Source: Clostridia bacterium
GTDB taxonomy: Bacteria > Bacillota_A > Clostridia > Oscillospirales > CAG-272
Direction: 5' to 3'
Assembly: GCA_017466455.1 (NCBI GenBank)
Contig: JAFTUD010000001.1
Location: 1 to 64,000 of the forward strand
DNA: 64,000 nucleotides
Shown: piece by piece, positions 55,086-63,947 of the stretch
Layout of the letters: each line of letters starts with the position of its first letter
Numbering within the stretch: the first letter of the stretch is position 1
The notes under the pieces: model-generated
What the model saw: only the letters and a program-made list of their open reading frames with translations
Told to the model about the DNA's origin: nothing
Database searches by the model: none
Position numbers and translations under genes: made by a program

Positions 55086-55859
55086 ATGATTTGTGCAGGA
55101 AATAGCGATGTAGGAATGAAAAGAAGCGTCAATCAGGATAGCTTTATTTTGAAATCGTATTCGGAAAAGACCTGTCTTTGTATCGTGTGTGACGGAATGG
55201 GCGGAGCGCGCGGCGGATGCGAGGCATCAAAGATAGCAAGCGAGAAGTTCGTTTCCATAATTGACGATTTTGTAACACCCTACATAGGAAATAAAAATAA
55301 AAAGCTTCAGGGCTCGGAGATTGAAAGGGCAATGCTTGACGCCGCATATCAGGCAAATACCGCGGTTCATGACTACTCCCTTATCCACCCAACCCTTAAG
55401 GGAATGGGCACAACACTCGTTGCGTGCCTTATTATAAAAAACTCAATCTTTTGCGTCAATGTAGGCGATAGCCGTGCCTACCTTATAGAGAATAAAACAA
55501 TTACGCAAATAACGAAGGACCACTCATATGTTCAGCACCTTCTTGAAATGGGCGAGATTACCGAGCAGGAGGCAGAGAGCTTCCCGAACAAGAACATAAT
55601 CACCCGCGCAGTAGGAACTGAAAGCGAGGTTAAGGCTGACCTTATTCGTAAAACAGCCTCGGAGGGATCATACTTGCTCCTATGCTCCGACGGACTTACG
55701 AACTTTGTAAGCAACGAGGGAATACTTGATATGATAAATAAGGGCGATGAAAAGCGCCTTGATCAGGTAAAGCTCTCACTTACCGTTAGAAGACTTATTG
55801 ACAATGCAAACGCAAACGGCGGAGCTGATAACATCACCGCCATACTCGTAAGAATTTAA
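55086..55859 (+). CDS. PP2C-type protein phosphatase (Stp/PrpC)
   Basis: 257 aa. Metal-dependent Ser/Thr phosphatase, partner of the kinase encoded next. SDVGMKRSVNQDSF, VCDGMGGARGG, GMGTTLVACLI, NVGDSRAYLI, LLCSDGLTNFV and GGADNITAILVRI are the family motifs with all metal Asp residues. It reverses phosphorylation by the neighbouring kinase, a pair that controls cell-wall and translation functions in Firmicutes. It starts 16 bp after rlmN; AGAGGA lies upstream. Confidence 0.95.
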   Translation: MICAGNSDVGMKRSVNQDSFILKSYSEKTCLCIVCDGMGGARGGCEASKIASEKFVSIIDDFVTPYIGNKNKKLQGSEIERAMLDAAYQANTAVHDYSLIHPTLKGMGTTLVACLIIKNSIFCVNVGDSRAYLIENKTITQITKDHSYVQHLLEMGEITEQEAESFPNKNIITRAVGTESEVKADLIRKTASEGSYLLLCSDGLTNFVSNEGILDMINKGDEKRLDQVKLSLTVRRLIDNANANGGADNITAILVRI

Positions 55860-55869
55860 GGAGGCCACG

Positions 55870-56832
55870 ATGGAAAAGGAAGTAATAGAGGCGTACGAGA
55901 AATTCGTAGGCACGCTTTTTGACGGAAGATACTTTATAGAGGCGATAATCGGCGTCGGCGGAATGGCAGTCGTTTTCAAGGCAAGAGATACCTTCACAAA
56001 TGAAAACGAGGTAGCAATAAAGATGCTAAAGGATGAGGTTGCCTGCGATAAGGTGACTCTGAAGCGCTTCAGAAATGAATTTAAGGTTGAAAATAATATC
56101 CGCCATAAGAACATCGTAGACACCTATGGAATGTTCAAGAGTCAGGATAAGAAGAATATATACATCGTAATGGAGTATGTAAAGGGAATTACACTCAAAA
56201 GATACCTGAAAACCCTTGAAGGACCTCTGCCCTATGAGTATGTAATGAGCTTCACCTCTCAAACCCTGAAGGCACTTAAGGTAGCGCACGATCAGGGCAT
56301 TATTCACAGAGATGTAAAGCCACAAAATATAATGGTAATGAAAAACGGTCAAATCAAGGTGATGGATTTTGGCATTGCCAAGCTTCCAAACGCCGAAACC
56401 GTAACAATGACCGATAAGGCAATAGGAACAGTTTACTATATGAGCCCCGAGCAGGCTGTCGGTAAGCCCGTTGATTGCCGTAGCGACATTTACTCCGTCG
56501 GAGCAATGCTCTATGAGCTTGCGACAGGCGTTCTCCCCTTTGACGGAGAAACACCCGTGTCAATCGCGGTTATGCAAATAAACAACACTCCAACCCCACC
56601 AAGACAAATAAATAAAAATATCCCGATAGGACTTGAGCAAATTATTCTTTACGCAATGAATAAAAAGCCAACCGACAGATTTCAAAGCGCGGATAAGATG
56701 CTTGAATATATAAAGGCACTGCATAAGGACTCCAAAATCATATTTGAGGACCTGCCCTGCGTGTCAAGGATAAAGCCGACCTTCATTGAAAGAATTAAGG
56801 GCTTCTTCAAGTCAAAAAAGGAAAATAAATGA
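55870..56832 (+). CDS. Hanks-type Ser/Thr kinase lacking membrane and PASTA domains
   Basis: 320 aa. Complete kinase domain: a Gly-rich loop variant (IGVGGMAVVFKA), Lys51 in VAIKML, HRDVKPQN with catalytic Asp148, DFGIA with Asp166, and the activation segment to YMSPEQAVGKPVD. The protein ends soon after (IKGFFKSKKENK) with no membrane helix or extracellular PASTA repeats, unlike PrkC/Stk1 usually found here. A soluble regulator is implied. The following rsgA overlaps its stop by 4 bp (ATGA). Confidence 0.92.
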   Translation: MEKEVIEAYEKFVGTLFDGRYFIEAIIGVGGMAVVFKARDTFTNENEVAIKMLKDEVACDKVTLKRFRNEFKVENNIRHKNIVDTYGMFKSQDKKNIYIVMEYVKGITLKRYLKTLEGPLPYEYVMSFTSQTLKALKVAHDQGIIHRDVKPQNIMVMKNGQIKVMDFGIAKLPNAETVTMTDKAIGTVYYMSPEQAVGKPVDCRSDIYSVGAMLYELATGVLPFDGETPVSIAVMQINNTPTPPRQINKNIPIGLEQIILYAMNKKPTDRFQSADKMLEYIKALHKDSKIIFEDLPCVSRIKPTFIERIKGFFKSKKENK

Positions 56833-57767
56833 ATTTAAAGGGAATAATTATAAAGAGCGTTGGCGGACTTTTCACCGTAAGGCTTGATAGCGAATATAAC
56901 GGCAGGCGACTTATTGATTTGCGTGCCAAGGGCGCGTTTAAGCACGATAAAATCACCCTTCTTGCAGGGGATAGAGTCGTAATCAGCGTAAACGAAAACG
57001 GTGAGATGTATATAACTGAGATTGAGGAGCGAAAAAACGCGCTGATTCGCCCCCCGCTTGCCAACCTTGATGTTATCTTTGTCGTAATCTCGTGCGTAAA
57101 GCCCGCCCCCGTGCTTGAAACGGTTGATAAGCTCATTTGTATCGCCGAGGAAAAGGGGATTGAGCCCGTTATCGTGATTACAAAAAGCGACCTTGACCCC
57201 GAATTTGCAAGACAAAGCGCCGAGCTTTACAGGAGCATCGGCTTTGATGCGTTTATTACCTCAAGCAAGGATAACAGCGGTAAGGACGAGCTTTACGAAT
57301 ACATAAGGACAAAATCCGAAAATAAGGATACAGTCTTTGCCTTTTCGGGCGCATCGGGCGCAGGAAAAAGTACATTTATAAATGCGCTTTTCCCGACCCT
57401 GTGTCTTGAAACGGGTGAGCTTAGCCACCGCTTAGAGCGCGGAAAGAACACCACAAGGACAACGGAGCTTTTCCCGCTTTGCGACCTGATGCAGGGGGAC
57501 TGCCGTGGCTACCTTGCCGACACTCCGGGCTTCACTCTTATAGATTTTGAGCGCTTTGATTTCTTTGACCTTGATAGCCTCTTTGATACCTTCAGAGAGT
57601 TCAGAAAAAGCAAGGGCGAGTGCAAATTCACAAAATGCTCTCATACAAAGGAGCAGGGCTGTGACATTATAGCAAGAGTAAATAGCGGAGAAATCCCCAA
57701 ATCAAGACACGATAGCTATGTTTCGCTTTATAACACCTTAAAGGCGAAGCCTAAGTGGAAAAAATGA
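56829..57767 (+). CDS. rsgA: Ribosome small-subunit GTPase RsgA
   Basis: 312 aa. Circularly permuted GTPase for late 30S maturation: OB-fold N-domain, G4 ITKSDLD, G1 SGASGAGKST, G3 DTPG, then a zinc knuckle CKFTKCSHTKEQGC. Translationally coupled to the kinase gene. RsgA is a known substrate of such kinases in Firmicutes, which suits the arrangement. No rpe or thiN follows, unlike in Bacillus. Confidence 0.95.
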   Translation: MNLKGIIIKSVGGLFTVRLDSEYNGRRLIDLRAKGAFKHDKITLLAGDRVVISVNENGEMYITEIEERKNALIRPPLANLDVIFVVISCVKPAPVLETVDKLICIAEEKGIEPVIVITKSDLDPEFARQSAELYRSIGFDAFITSSKDNSGKDELYEYIRTKSENKDTVFAFSGASGAGKSTFINALFPTLCLETGELSHRLERGKNTTRTTELFPLCDLMQGDCRGYLADTPGFTLIDFERFDFFDLDSLFDTFREFRKSKGECKFTKCSHTKEQGCDIIARVNSGEIPKSRHDSYVSLYNTLKAKPKWKK

Positions 57768-57858
57768 AAAAGTCAGCCCTGTGTCGCATTTCAGATGCAG
57801 GGCATCTTAATAACGAGCCCCTTTTAAAGAAAAAATCAAAAAACGGAAGGAGATAAGC

Positions 57859-59751
57859 ATGCTTAGCAGAAAATATAACCTTAGCGCAAGGTATTTTTAC
57901 ACAACGCTGAACAGATACGAAAAAAGACTGTATAAGATAATTGCCGAAAGCCTTCTGAAAAGAGAATATAAAATTACCTATGATAAGAGCCTGTGGGGGC
58001 ATATTGATATATCAAAGGCATACTATGCGGTAATTGATGATTTTCCCGAGCTTTTTTACCTTGATACCAGTTATATAAACTGGGGCGAGATAGGAGAAAT
58101 TAGGGTTTGGGCAGGGCGTAGACTTTATACCGATAAGGAAATTGAGGAGCTAAACGCAAAATTAGATGAAATCTACCATAAATTCGACCACATCACCGAC
58201 CCGTTTGAGCTTGAGGTAGCGGTAAACGACTTTATTTGCACGGAATATACCTACTCAATGGACGGAAGGGGAGCAAAGACCTCTCTTGAAAGACACACAC
58301 CAATCGGTCTTATAAAGAGAAAAAAGGGCGTATGCTCCGCATTCTCACAGCTCGCTCAATACATATTTGTAAGGCGCGGAATACGCACCGTCTACTTCGT
58401 TGGAGAAAGCAACACAAGCATATCAAAAAACGAAAGAGACTCCTACCACGCATGGCTTGCCGTAATGCTCGGCGGAAGCTACTACCACCTTGATATCACC
58501 GATAATATGGGCTCATATGGCGAGCGCGATTCACTTTGGTACCCAAGCTTTAATAAAACCGATGCTGATTACGCATCTAATTACAGTATATCGTGGCACC
58601 GATACCCAACCGTCAAATGCGACTCGGTTGAATATGAGTATTACCATAAAAGGGGTCGCTATTTTGAAAGCTTTGAGCAAATTACCGAGGGCGTTGAGAA
58701 GTTTTACGCATCACTTCCCCCAAGGGAGGGAGAATACCGCTTTGAATTTCTGATAACCCCCGAAATGTTAGGGCATAACCTTCTTGACCATTTCCCCAAA
58801 ACCGTTTCCGAGCATAGGGAAAGGCTCAAAAGCCAAGGATATACGATAAGTGCCTATGAAACCGACTTCTACGACGGCTTTTGCCAAGCCATTTTGATAA
58901 TAAAAATAAGAAAGGCTATTCAAATGAAGCTAACAGTTACACAGCCTGCCTATAATCACGAGAGTGATCCGTCAAGGGCAGTGCGCGAATTTTTAAAGGC
59001 TCAGCTTGAAAATCTCGGAGAAAATGAGCTTATGGTTCTTCCCGAATACTCAAACGCGGGCGGACTAAACGATGCCGAGGCGGAGAAAAACGAGCTTAAA
59101 TACGCAAAGGAAATGAAGCGCGCTTGCTCTGAAAAGGCAAAGGAAAAGGGCGCATATGTGGCTGTAAATGTCCTTGAAAGGCGTGGCGGTAAAATCAAAA
59201 ACAGCACATACCTCTACGGCAAGGACGGCACGGCAAAATTCGTCTACGATAAGGTGCATCTTCCCCCATCTGAGCTTGAGCTTGGCGTTGCGCGCGGAAA
59301 CGGCGAATGTACCGTCGTAATTGACGGAATACGCTTCGCGTTTATGACCTGCTACGATGTCTACTTCAATGAGCAAATTGAATACATAGCCGATTTTAAG
59401 CCCGATGTCATAATCCTTTGCGGATACCAAAGGGGCGAAAGGACAGAGATTATAAGGGCGCAAAGCCAAATGCTCGCATTCAGATGCAATAGCGTCGTGC
59501 TTCGCTCCTCTTATTCAATGGATAGTGACAAAAACGGCGGATGCTCAATGATAGTCTATCCAAACGGAAAAATCGCTAAGGACCTCGCATCTGAGGTCGG
59601 CGCCGTGTCCTTTGACTTTGATGTAAAGATGAAGCATTTTCGCGACAACGGCTACGGCGGAGATAAAATCAGAAATGATGAATTTATTGCAAACGGTAAA
59701 TGCGCCGAGGTCTTTGACGCGCTAAAGAACCGCAAGAAAAGAAAAAAGTAA
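57859..59751 (+). CDS. Transglutaminase-like/nitrilase fusion protein
   Basis: 630 aa, no signal peptide. Residues about 1-350 form a transglutaminase-like cysteine protease unit with Cys159 (KGVCSAFSQL), His197 (YHAWLAV) and Asp212 (YHLDITDN). From Met356 (MKLTVTQPAYN) starts a carbon-nitrogen hydrolase with the full triad Glu396 (LPEYS), Lys465 (YDKVHL) and Cys498 (MTCYD). Both active sites look intact. AGAAAGG lies about 8 nt before ATG 58924, so the nitrilase half may also be made separately. Substrates unknown; processing of peptide or amide bonds in two steps is a guess. GGAG precedes ATG 57859. Confidence 0.8.
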   Translation: MLSRKYNLSARYFYTTLNRYEKRLYKIIAESLLKREYKITYDKSLWGHIDISKAYYAVIDDFPELFYLDTSYINWGEIGEIRVWAGRRLYTDKEIEELNAKLDEIYHKFDHITDPFELEVAVNDFICTEYTYSMDGRGAKTSLERHTPIGLIKRKKGVCSAFSQLAQYIFVRRGIRTVYFVGESNTSISKNERDSYHAWLAVMLGGSYYHLDITDNMGSYGERDSLWYPSFNKTDADYASNYSISWHRYPTVKCDSVEYEYYHKRGRYFESFEQITEGVEKFYASLPPREGEYRFEFLITPEMLGHNLLDHFPKTVSEHRERLKSQGYTISAYETDFYDGFCQAILIIKIRKAIQMKLTVTQPAYNHESDPSRAVREFLKAQLENLGENELMVLPEYSNAGGLNDAEAEKNELKYAKEMKRACSEKAKEKGAYVAVNVLERRGGKIKNSTYLYGKDGTAKFVYDKVHLPPSELELGVARGNGECTVVIDGIRFAFMTCYDVYFNEQIEYIADFKPDVIILCGYQRGERTEIIRAQSQMLAFRCNSVVLRSSYSMDSDKNGGCSMIVYPNGKIAKDLASEVGAVSFDFDVKMKHFRDNGYGGDKIRNDEFIANGKCAEVFDALKNRKKRKK

Positions 59752-59771
59752 CCCAAGCCAAAATTAAATAA

Positions 59772-59803
59772 CAAAAATGGCAGTCAAGCGACTGCCATTT
59801 TTA
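59772..59803. terminator. Bidirectional terminator between the fusion gene and spoVM
   Basis: AAAAATGGCAGTC-AAGC-GACTGCCATTTTT, symmetrical, serving both convergent genes. Confidence 0.9.
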
Positions 59804-59810
59804 CATTTTA

Positions 59811-59879
59811 AATATTCTTTTTAAAATACCGCTGATAAATCTCGGTGATTTCACAATAACAATTTTCATAAGCAAAGCT
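59811..59879 (-). CDS. spoVM: SpoVM-like sporulation peptide
   Basis: A 22-aa open frame too short for most gene callers. It begins MKIVIVKSPRFISG and ends in a basic amphipathic helix (ILKRIFKM). The Pro at position 9 and the Lys/Arg-Phe-Ile-Ser-Gly-Ile pattern match SpoVM, the peptide that recognises forespore membrane curvature and anchors the spore coat through SpoIVA. GGGAG lies 8 nt before ATG 59879, and a terminator follows 8 bp after the stop. The minus-strand CATAATAT near 59900 could be part of a sigma-E -10 element; this is uncertain. Confidence 0.8.
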
Positions 59880-59928
59880 CCCTTAATCACTTACTATATA
59901 TTATGATAAGAAGCGCGCTCTTGCTACA

Positions 59929-60597
59929 TTATTCGTCCTTAATTAAGGAATAATTTCCTTCCCTTAGCACCTTAACAAGCGTGTCCATGTCGGTAATTTC
60001 AAAATCGGTTATAATTCCCGCATTAGCAGGCGCGTAATCGTAATGAAAGTCCGTGCCCGAGGTCTTAATAAGCCCGTACTTGCTTGCCCAAGCGTCGGCA
60101 ATGTCATTTCGTGAATCGTGACCGCGGTGACCGTTAAACACCTCAACTCCGTCAAGCGCGTGAGGGTGCGTAACCGTCATTCCGTCCCTGAACGGGTGGG
60201 CTTGAACGAGAAGCAGGGAGTTTTCCTTAGTAAGCTCTCTTAATTGCCAAATGTTAAGGGCATAAAAGTCCTCATTCTTGCGAAGAAATTCTTCCGTAAT
60301 ACCGAAGATAAGATAATCGTTGTTATTTTCATCAAGCCTTAGCTCCATGCCGAGCAGAACATTTATCTTGCCCTCGCCCTCTTTTTTCAACTTGTAATAT
60401 CCGTCTAAATATTTGTCAATCCATTCATTCCATGTACCGCATCCGAGCGTCTCCTTAACGAAACGGGAAAAGTGGTTGGATAGCACGAGCGTTGAGTAGC
60501 CCGCGCCCACAAATTTATCAATTATTGTGCTTGTATCAACCCTTGCGCAGGGACTGATATCCTTTGAATGACAGTGTAGCTCTGTTTTGAATTTCAT
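59929..60597 (-). CDS. PHP-domain phosphoesterase
   Basis: 222 aa. The first metal motif is TELHCHSKDIS near the N-terminus; later His/Asp/Glu ligands are in LSNHFSRF, GMELRL, QAHPF and GTDFHYDY. The fold resembles YciV/TrpH-like phosphatases acting on nucleotides or RNA 5' ends, but the substrate is open. GGAG lies before ATG 60597. On the same strand as, and 50 bp before, spoVM; co-transcription is possible. Confidence 0.85.
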   Translation of the reverse strand: MKFKTELHCHSKDISPCARVDTSTIIDKFVGAGYSTLVLSNHFSRFVKETLGCGTWNEWIDKYLDGYYKLKKEGEGKINVLLGMELRLDENNNDYLIFGITEEFLRKNEDFYALNIWQLRELTKENSLLLVQAHPFRDGMTVTHPHALDGVEVFNGHRGHDSRNDIADAWASKYGLIKTSGTDFHYDYAPANAGIITDFEITDMDTLVKVLREGNYSLIKDE

Positions 60598-60676
60598 TTT
60601 TCTGCTCCAAATTTTGTTTCATTAAATTCTTTACCTTTAAATTATATACCCAAAGCGCACCGCAGTCAAGCGAAAA

Positions 60677-61027
60677 TCAAAAATCTCCTTGAAATTTTTC
60701 CTCTATAAAACAGCATACCCTCATTATATCGCACGCAAACACTCGTACATCTAAAAAAATCTCATTTTCATCAAGCGCCGAGCAAAGGGCATACCCCTCA
60801 AAAAGCATAATGCGAAGTAGCTCCGTAGCGCTCATGCCGACTGCGCTTATCGCAATTCCGTTTTCCAAAAGCCGATAGCAAAGCGCGCTCTTGCTCAAAA
60901 AATAGCAGAGCAGATCCGTGTTGAATCTCGCATATTTACCGCTGTATTTTTCAAGACTGTGTGAGCCGTCAAGATAGATTATCCGCTTTTTCGGATACAT
61001 ATTCTTAAACTCCGCTAAAATATCCAA
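60677..61027 (-). CDS. Orphan protein of unknown function
   Basis: 116 aa, probably starting at TTG 61027 with GGGGTGG just upstream. KRIIYLDGSHSLEKYSGKYARFNTDLLCYFLSKSALCYRLLENG is the best-defined part, and several Cys lie near the C-terminus (ACDIMRVCCFIEE). There is no signal peptide and no clear membrane helix. No family recognised. It sits alone between the terminator of the nucleoside operon and the PHP gene. Confidence 0.5.
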   Translation of the reverse strand: MDILAEFKNMYPKKRIIYLDGSHSLEKYSGKYARFNTDLLCYFLSKSALCYRLLENGIAISAVGMSATELLRIMLFEGYALCSALDENEIFLDVRVFACDIMRVCCFIEEKFQGDF

Positions 61028-61054
61028 AAAACCACCCCTATATAATTATATGAA

Positions 61055-61080
61055 AAAAGGGCGGAGGATGCTCCGCCCTT
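61055..61080 (-). terminator. Terminator of the deoB-cdd-pdp operon
   Basis: AAGGGCGGAG-CATC-CTCCGCCCTT on the minus strand followed by TTTTTT. Confidence 0.92.
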
Positions 61081-61084
61081 AATA

Positions 61085-62386
61085 TCATTCTAATATATCA
61101 AATATAACATCAATGTCGCTTGGCTTTTCCTTGCTCAGCTTGAATGCGCAATCAAGCTCACAAATAGCACCGCCAAGCAGATTTTCGCTTGATGTGTAAA
61201 GCACAGCTACCGTGTCACCGCGTTTAATGTATTCGCCATAGCCCACCTTTAATTCGATTCCCGCAAGAGGGTCAATGCTATCGCCCTTTTTGGCTCTGCC
61301 TGCTCCAAGTAGCATAGAGGCAACGCCAACCCTTTCGGCATCAATTCCGCTTATATATCCGTCGCCTGTCGCCTTGTATTCACGCCGTATAGGAGCAAGA
61401 AGCAGTCGCTCGCTTTCACAAATCAGCGATACATCACCGCCCTGATGGCTAATCCATTCCTTCATTTTTGAAAGAGCAGAGCCGGAGGCTATCGCATCTA
61501 AGACACGAGCCCTTGCCTCGTCCTTGTCAAGCCCAAGTGAGGCTTGTATCATATTAGAGGCAAGAGAAACGCAAAGCTCGGTGAGCCTGCACTCACCCTT
61601 GCCCGAAAGGACCTGCACCGCTTCGTATACCTCAAGCGAATTGCCAACGAAATATCCAAGAGGCGCGTCCATATTCGTAATGAGCGCACGCACACGCCTG
61701 CCAAAGGCAGTGCCTATTTTTATCATCTCGGTAGCAAGCGCGCGGGCACCTTCAATATCCTTCATAAATGCGCCGCTGCCACACTTTACATCAAGCACTA
61801 TTGACATAGCCCCCGATGCGAGCTTCTTTGACATAATGCTTGACGCAATCAGCGGAATAGAGTCAACCGTTGCCGTCACATCGCGAAGAGCGTATAGCTT
61901 TTTATCCGCAGGCACTAAATTTCCGCTTTGACCCGTCACCGCAATGCCGATTTTCTCAACCTGCGCAAGAAATTCCGACTGCGTCATCTCCGAGCGATAA
62001 GGACCGAGCGATTCAAGCTTGTCAACCGTTCCGCCCGTAAAGCCAAGACCTCTGCCCGACATTTTCGCAACCACAGCCCCAAGCGAGGCAACAATAGGCG
62101 CAACAATCAGCGTTGTCTTGTCGCCGACACCGCCCGTTGAGTGCTTGTCAACCGATAAGCTCCCAAACCTGTCAAGATTTACAACATCACCCGAGCGCAT
62201 CATGGCATCGGTAAGGTAAAAGACTTCCTCGTCTGTCATTCCGTTAAGGCATATCGCCATTGCAAGCGCCGACATTTGATAATCAGGCACACTCCCCAAG
62301 ACAAATCCGTTTATAGCAAACTCAATTTCCTCACGGGAAAGCGCACCGCCGAGCCTCTTTTTATAAATTATATCATACATTCTCAT
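61085..62386 (-). CDS. pdp: Pyrimidine-nucleoside phosphorylase
   Basis: 433 aa. Splits thymidine, deoxyuridine or uridine with phosphate to give a base and (deoxy)ribose-1-phosphate. The phosphate-binding region reads SVDKHSTGGVGDKTT, the family signature SGRGLGFTGGTVDKLE, and Lys in KKLASGA follows. Length and start (MRMYDIIYKKRLGG) fit Gram-positive Pdp rather than E. coli DeoA. Overlaps cdd by 4 bp and ends just before the operon terminator. Confidence 0.95.
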   Translation of the reverse strand: MRMYDIIYKKRLGGALSREEIEFAINGFVLGSVPDYQMSALAMAICLNGMTDEEVFYLTDAMMRSGDVVNLDRFGSLSVDKHSTGGVGDKTTLIVAPIVASLGAVVAKMSGRGLGFTGGTVDKLESLGPYRSEMTQSEFLAQVEKIGIAVTGQSGNLVPADKKLYALRDVTATVDSIPLIASSIMSKKLASGAMSIVLDVKCGSGAFMKDIEGARALATEMIKIGTAFGRRVRALITNMDAPLGYFVGNSLEVYEAVQVLSGKGECRLTELCVSLASNMIQASLGLDKDEARARVLDAIASGSALSKMKEWISHQGGDVSLICESERLLLAPIRREYKATGDGYISGIDAERVGVASMLLGAGRAKKGDSIDPLAGIELKVGYGEYIKRGDTVAVLYTSSENLLGGAICELDCAFKLSKEKPSDIDVIFDILE

Positions 62387-62781
62387 AGCTTAAAGCCCTT
62401 TGTTAAAAGCTCGGAGAGCTTATAGGAATAATATCCGTAATCCTTAAATAAAACAATTTCAAAATCATCGTCGCAAAATTCACGCAAAAGCTGTAAGCAA
62501 ATGCCACAGGGTGGAGCTAAAAGATCCGTTTCATTCTCCCTTCCGCCCACAATGGCAATAGCGACAAAATCACGCTCACCCTCTGAAATTGCCTTGGTCA
62601 CGGCAACCCTTTCAGCGCAAATTGTCGCACCGTATGAGGAATTTTCCACATTACACCCTGTGTAAATCTTACCGCTTTTTGTAAGTAGCGCAGCCCCTAC
62701 CTTAAAATTAGAATAGGGAGCGTATGCGCGCCTACGGCAAATTAGCGCCATGTCCATTATTTTCTTGTAATCAATTTCCAT
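62383..62781 (-). CDS. cdd: Cytidine deaminase
   Basis: 132 aa. Deaminates cytidine/deoxycytidine to uridine forms that Pdp can split. The zinc site has CAERVAV with the catalytic Glu and PPCGICLQ with two Cys; YSNFKVGAALLT binds the base. It lies 2 bp after deoB and overlaps pdp by 4 bp. Confidence 0.95.
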   Translation of the reverse strand: MEIDYKKIMDMALICRRRAYAPYSNFKVGAALLTKSGKIYTGCNVENSSYGATICAERVAVTKAISEGERDFVAIAIVGGRENETDLLAPPCGICLQLLREFCDDDFEIVLFKDYGYYSYKLSELLTKGFKL

Positions 62782-62783
62782 TT

Positions 62784-63947
62784 CTACCTCATTATCGCGC
62801 CCTTAAAGCTCGTTCCCTCACATTCAAAATCAACGCCAAGCATGTCGCATACGGTCGCACCAATGTCCGCATATGTCGATAATGTGCCGAGCTGTGTCGG
62901 TAAAACGCCCTTTCCGTATACAAGAATAGGAATATATTCCCGTGTGTGGTCCGTGCTTATGTCATCGGGATCACAGCCGTGGTCGGCGGTGATAATAAGC
63001 ACATCATCATGCCCAAGCCCCGATAAAAGCTCATCAAGCCTGCTGTCAAAATACGAAATCGCCTTGGCGTATCCGTCAACATCGTTCCTGTGCCCGTAAA
63101 GCATATCAAAATCGACTAAATTCGTAAAGCACAGTCCGTTAAAATCGCTATCCATAATCTCAAGCGTTTTGTTAATTCCGTCCTCATTTGACTTGGTCGG
63201 ATAGCTCTTGTCAATTCCGCGACCGGCAAAAATATCGTAAATCTTGCCAACCGAAATTACATCAAGCCCCGCACCCTGTATCGCATCAAGTATAGTTTTG
63301 CCCGTTGGCTCAAGAGAGAAGTCGTGACGCCTCGGTGTACGCACAAAGTTAGGAAACTCCCCGATAAACGGACGGGCAATCACCCTTCCGACACCGCTTT
63401 CACCCTGAAGCATTTCTCTTGCGATTTTGCAGTATTCATATAGCGTGTCAACGCTTACAATGTCCTCATGCGATGCAATTTGAAATACACTGTCAGCCGA
63501 GGTGTAAACGATAAGCTTGCCCGTTTCAATATGCTCCCTGCCGTAATCGTGAATTACCTGCGTGCCCGAATATGGCTTGTTGCAAATAACACCGCGCCCC
63601 GTGCGCCTCTCAAATTCCGCAATCACATCGTCAGGAAATCCGTTTGGATAGGTCGGCAAAGCATGCTCGGAGATTACCCCCGCAATTTCCCAATGCCCAA
63701 CGGTTGTGTCCTTGCCTCTTGATTTTTCAAGCGCGCGCCCATGTGCGCCAATCGGCATATCACACCTGCCAAGCTCAACACCGTCAATACAGCCAAGCCC
63801 CAATTTCATAAGACCGTCGGCCTTGAAAAACGGCGATTTAGCGATACTTGACAGGGTATTTGCTCCCGCATCGCCAAAATCCGAGGCATCGGGAAGCGCA
63901 CCTATTCCAAAGCTATCAAGAACTACTAAAAATACTCGTCTAATCAT
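62784..63947 (-). CDS. deoB: Phosphopentomutase
   Basis: 387 aa. Converts (deoxy)ribose-1-phosphate from Pdp to the 5-phosphate. Alkaline-phosphatase-like metalloenzyme: VVLDSFGIGALPDA near the N-terminus, GKDTTVGHWEIAG with the phosphorylated Thr, and late metal ligands in DHGCDPDDISTDHTREY. No strong ribosome site precedes ATG 63947, so a coupled upstream gene beyond the window is likely. Only 53 bp of sequence remain before the window edge and hold no recognisable feature. Confidence 0.95.
   Translation of the reverse strand: MIRRVFLVVLDSFGIGALPDASDFGDAGANTLSSIAKSPFFKADGLMKLGLGCIDGVELGRCDMPIGAHGRALEKSRGKDTTVGHWEIAGVISEHALPTYPNGFPDDVIAEFERRTGRGVICNKPYSGTQVIHDYGREHIETGKLIVYTSADSVFQIASHEDIVSVDTLYEYCKIAREMLQGESGVGRVIARPFIGEFPNFVRTPRRHDFSLEPTGKTILDAIQGAGLDVISVGKIYDIFAGRGIDKSYPTKSNEDGINKTLEIMDSDFNGLCFTNLVDFDMLYGHRNDVDGYAKAISYFDSRLDELLSGLGHDDVLIITADHGCDPDDISTDHTREYIPILVYGKGVLPTQLGTLSTYADIGATVCDMLGVDFECEGTSFKGAIMR

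Noticed and set aside
57768..57858. GCCCTG...CAGGGC hairpin after rsgA as a terminator
   Set aside because: The stem is only six pairs with a long loop and there is no T-run, so I do not call it.
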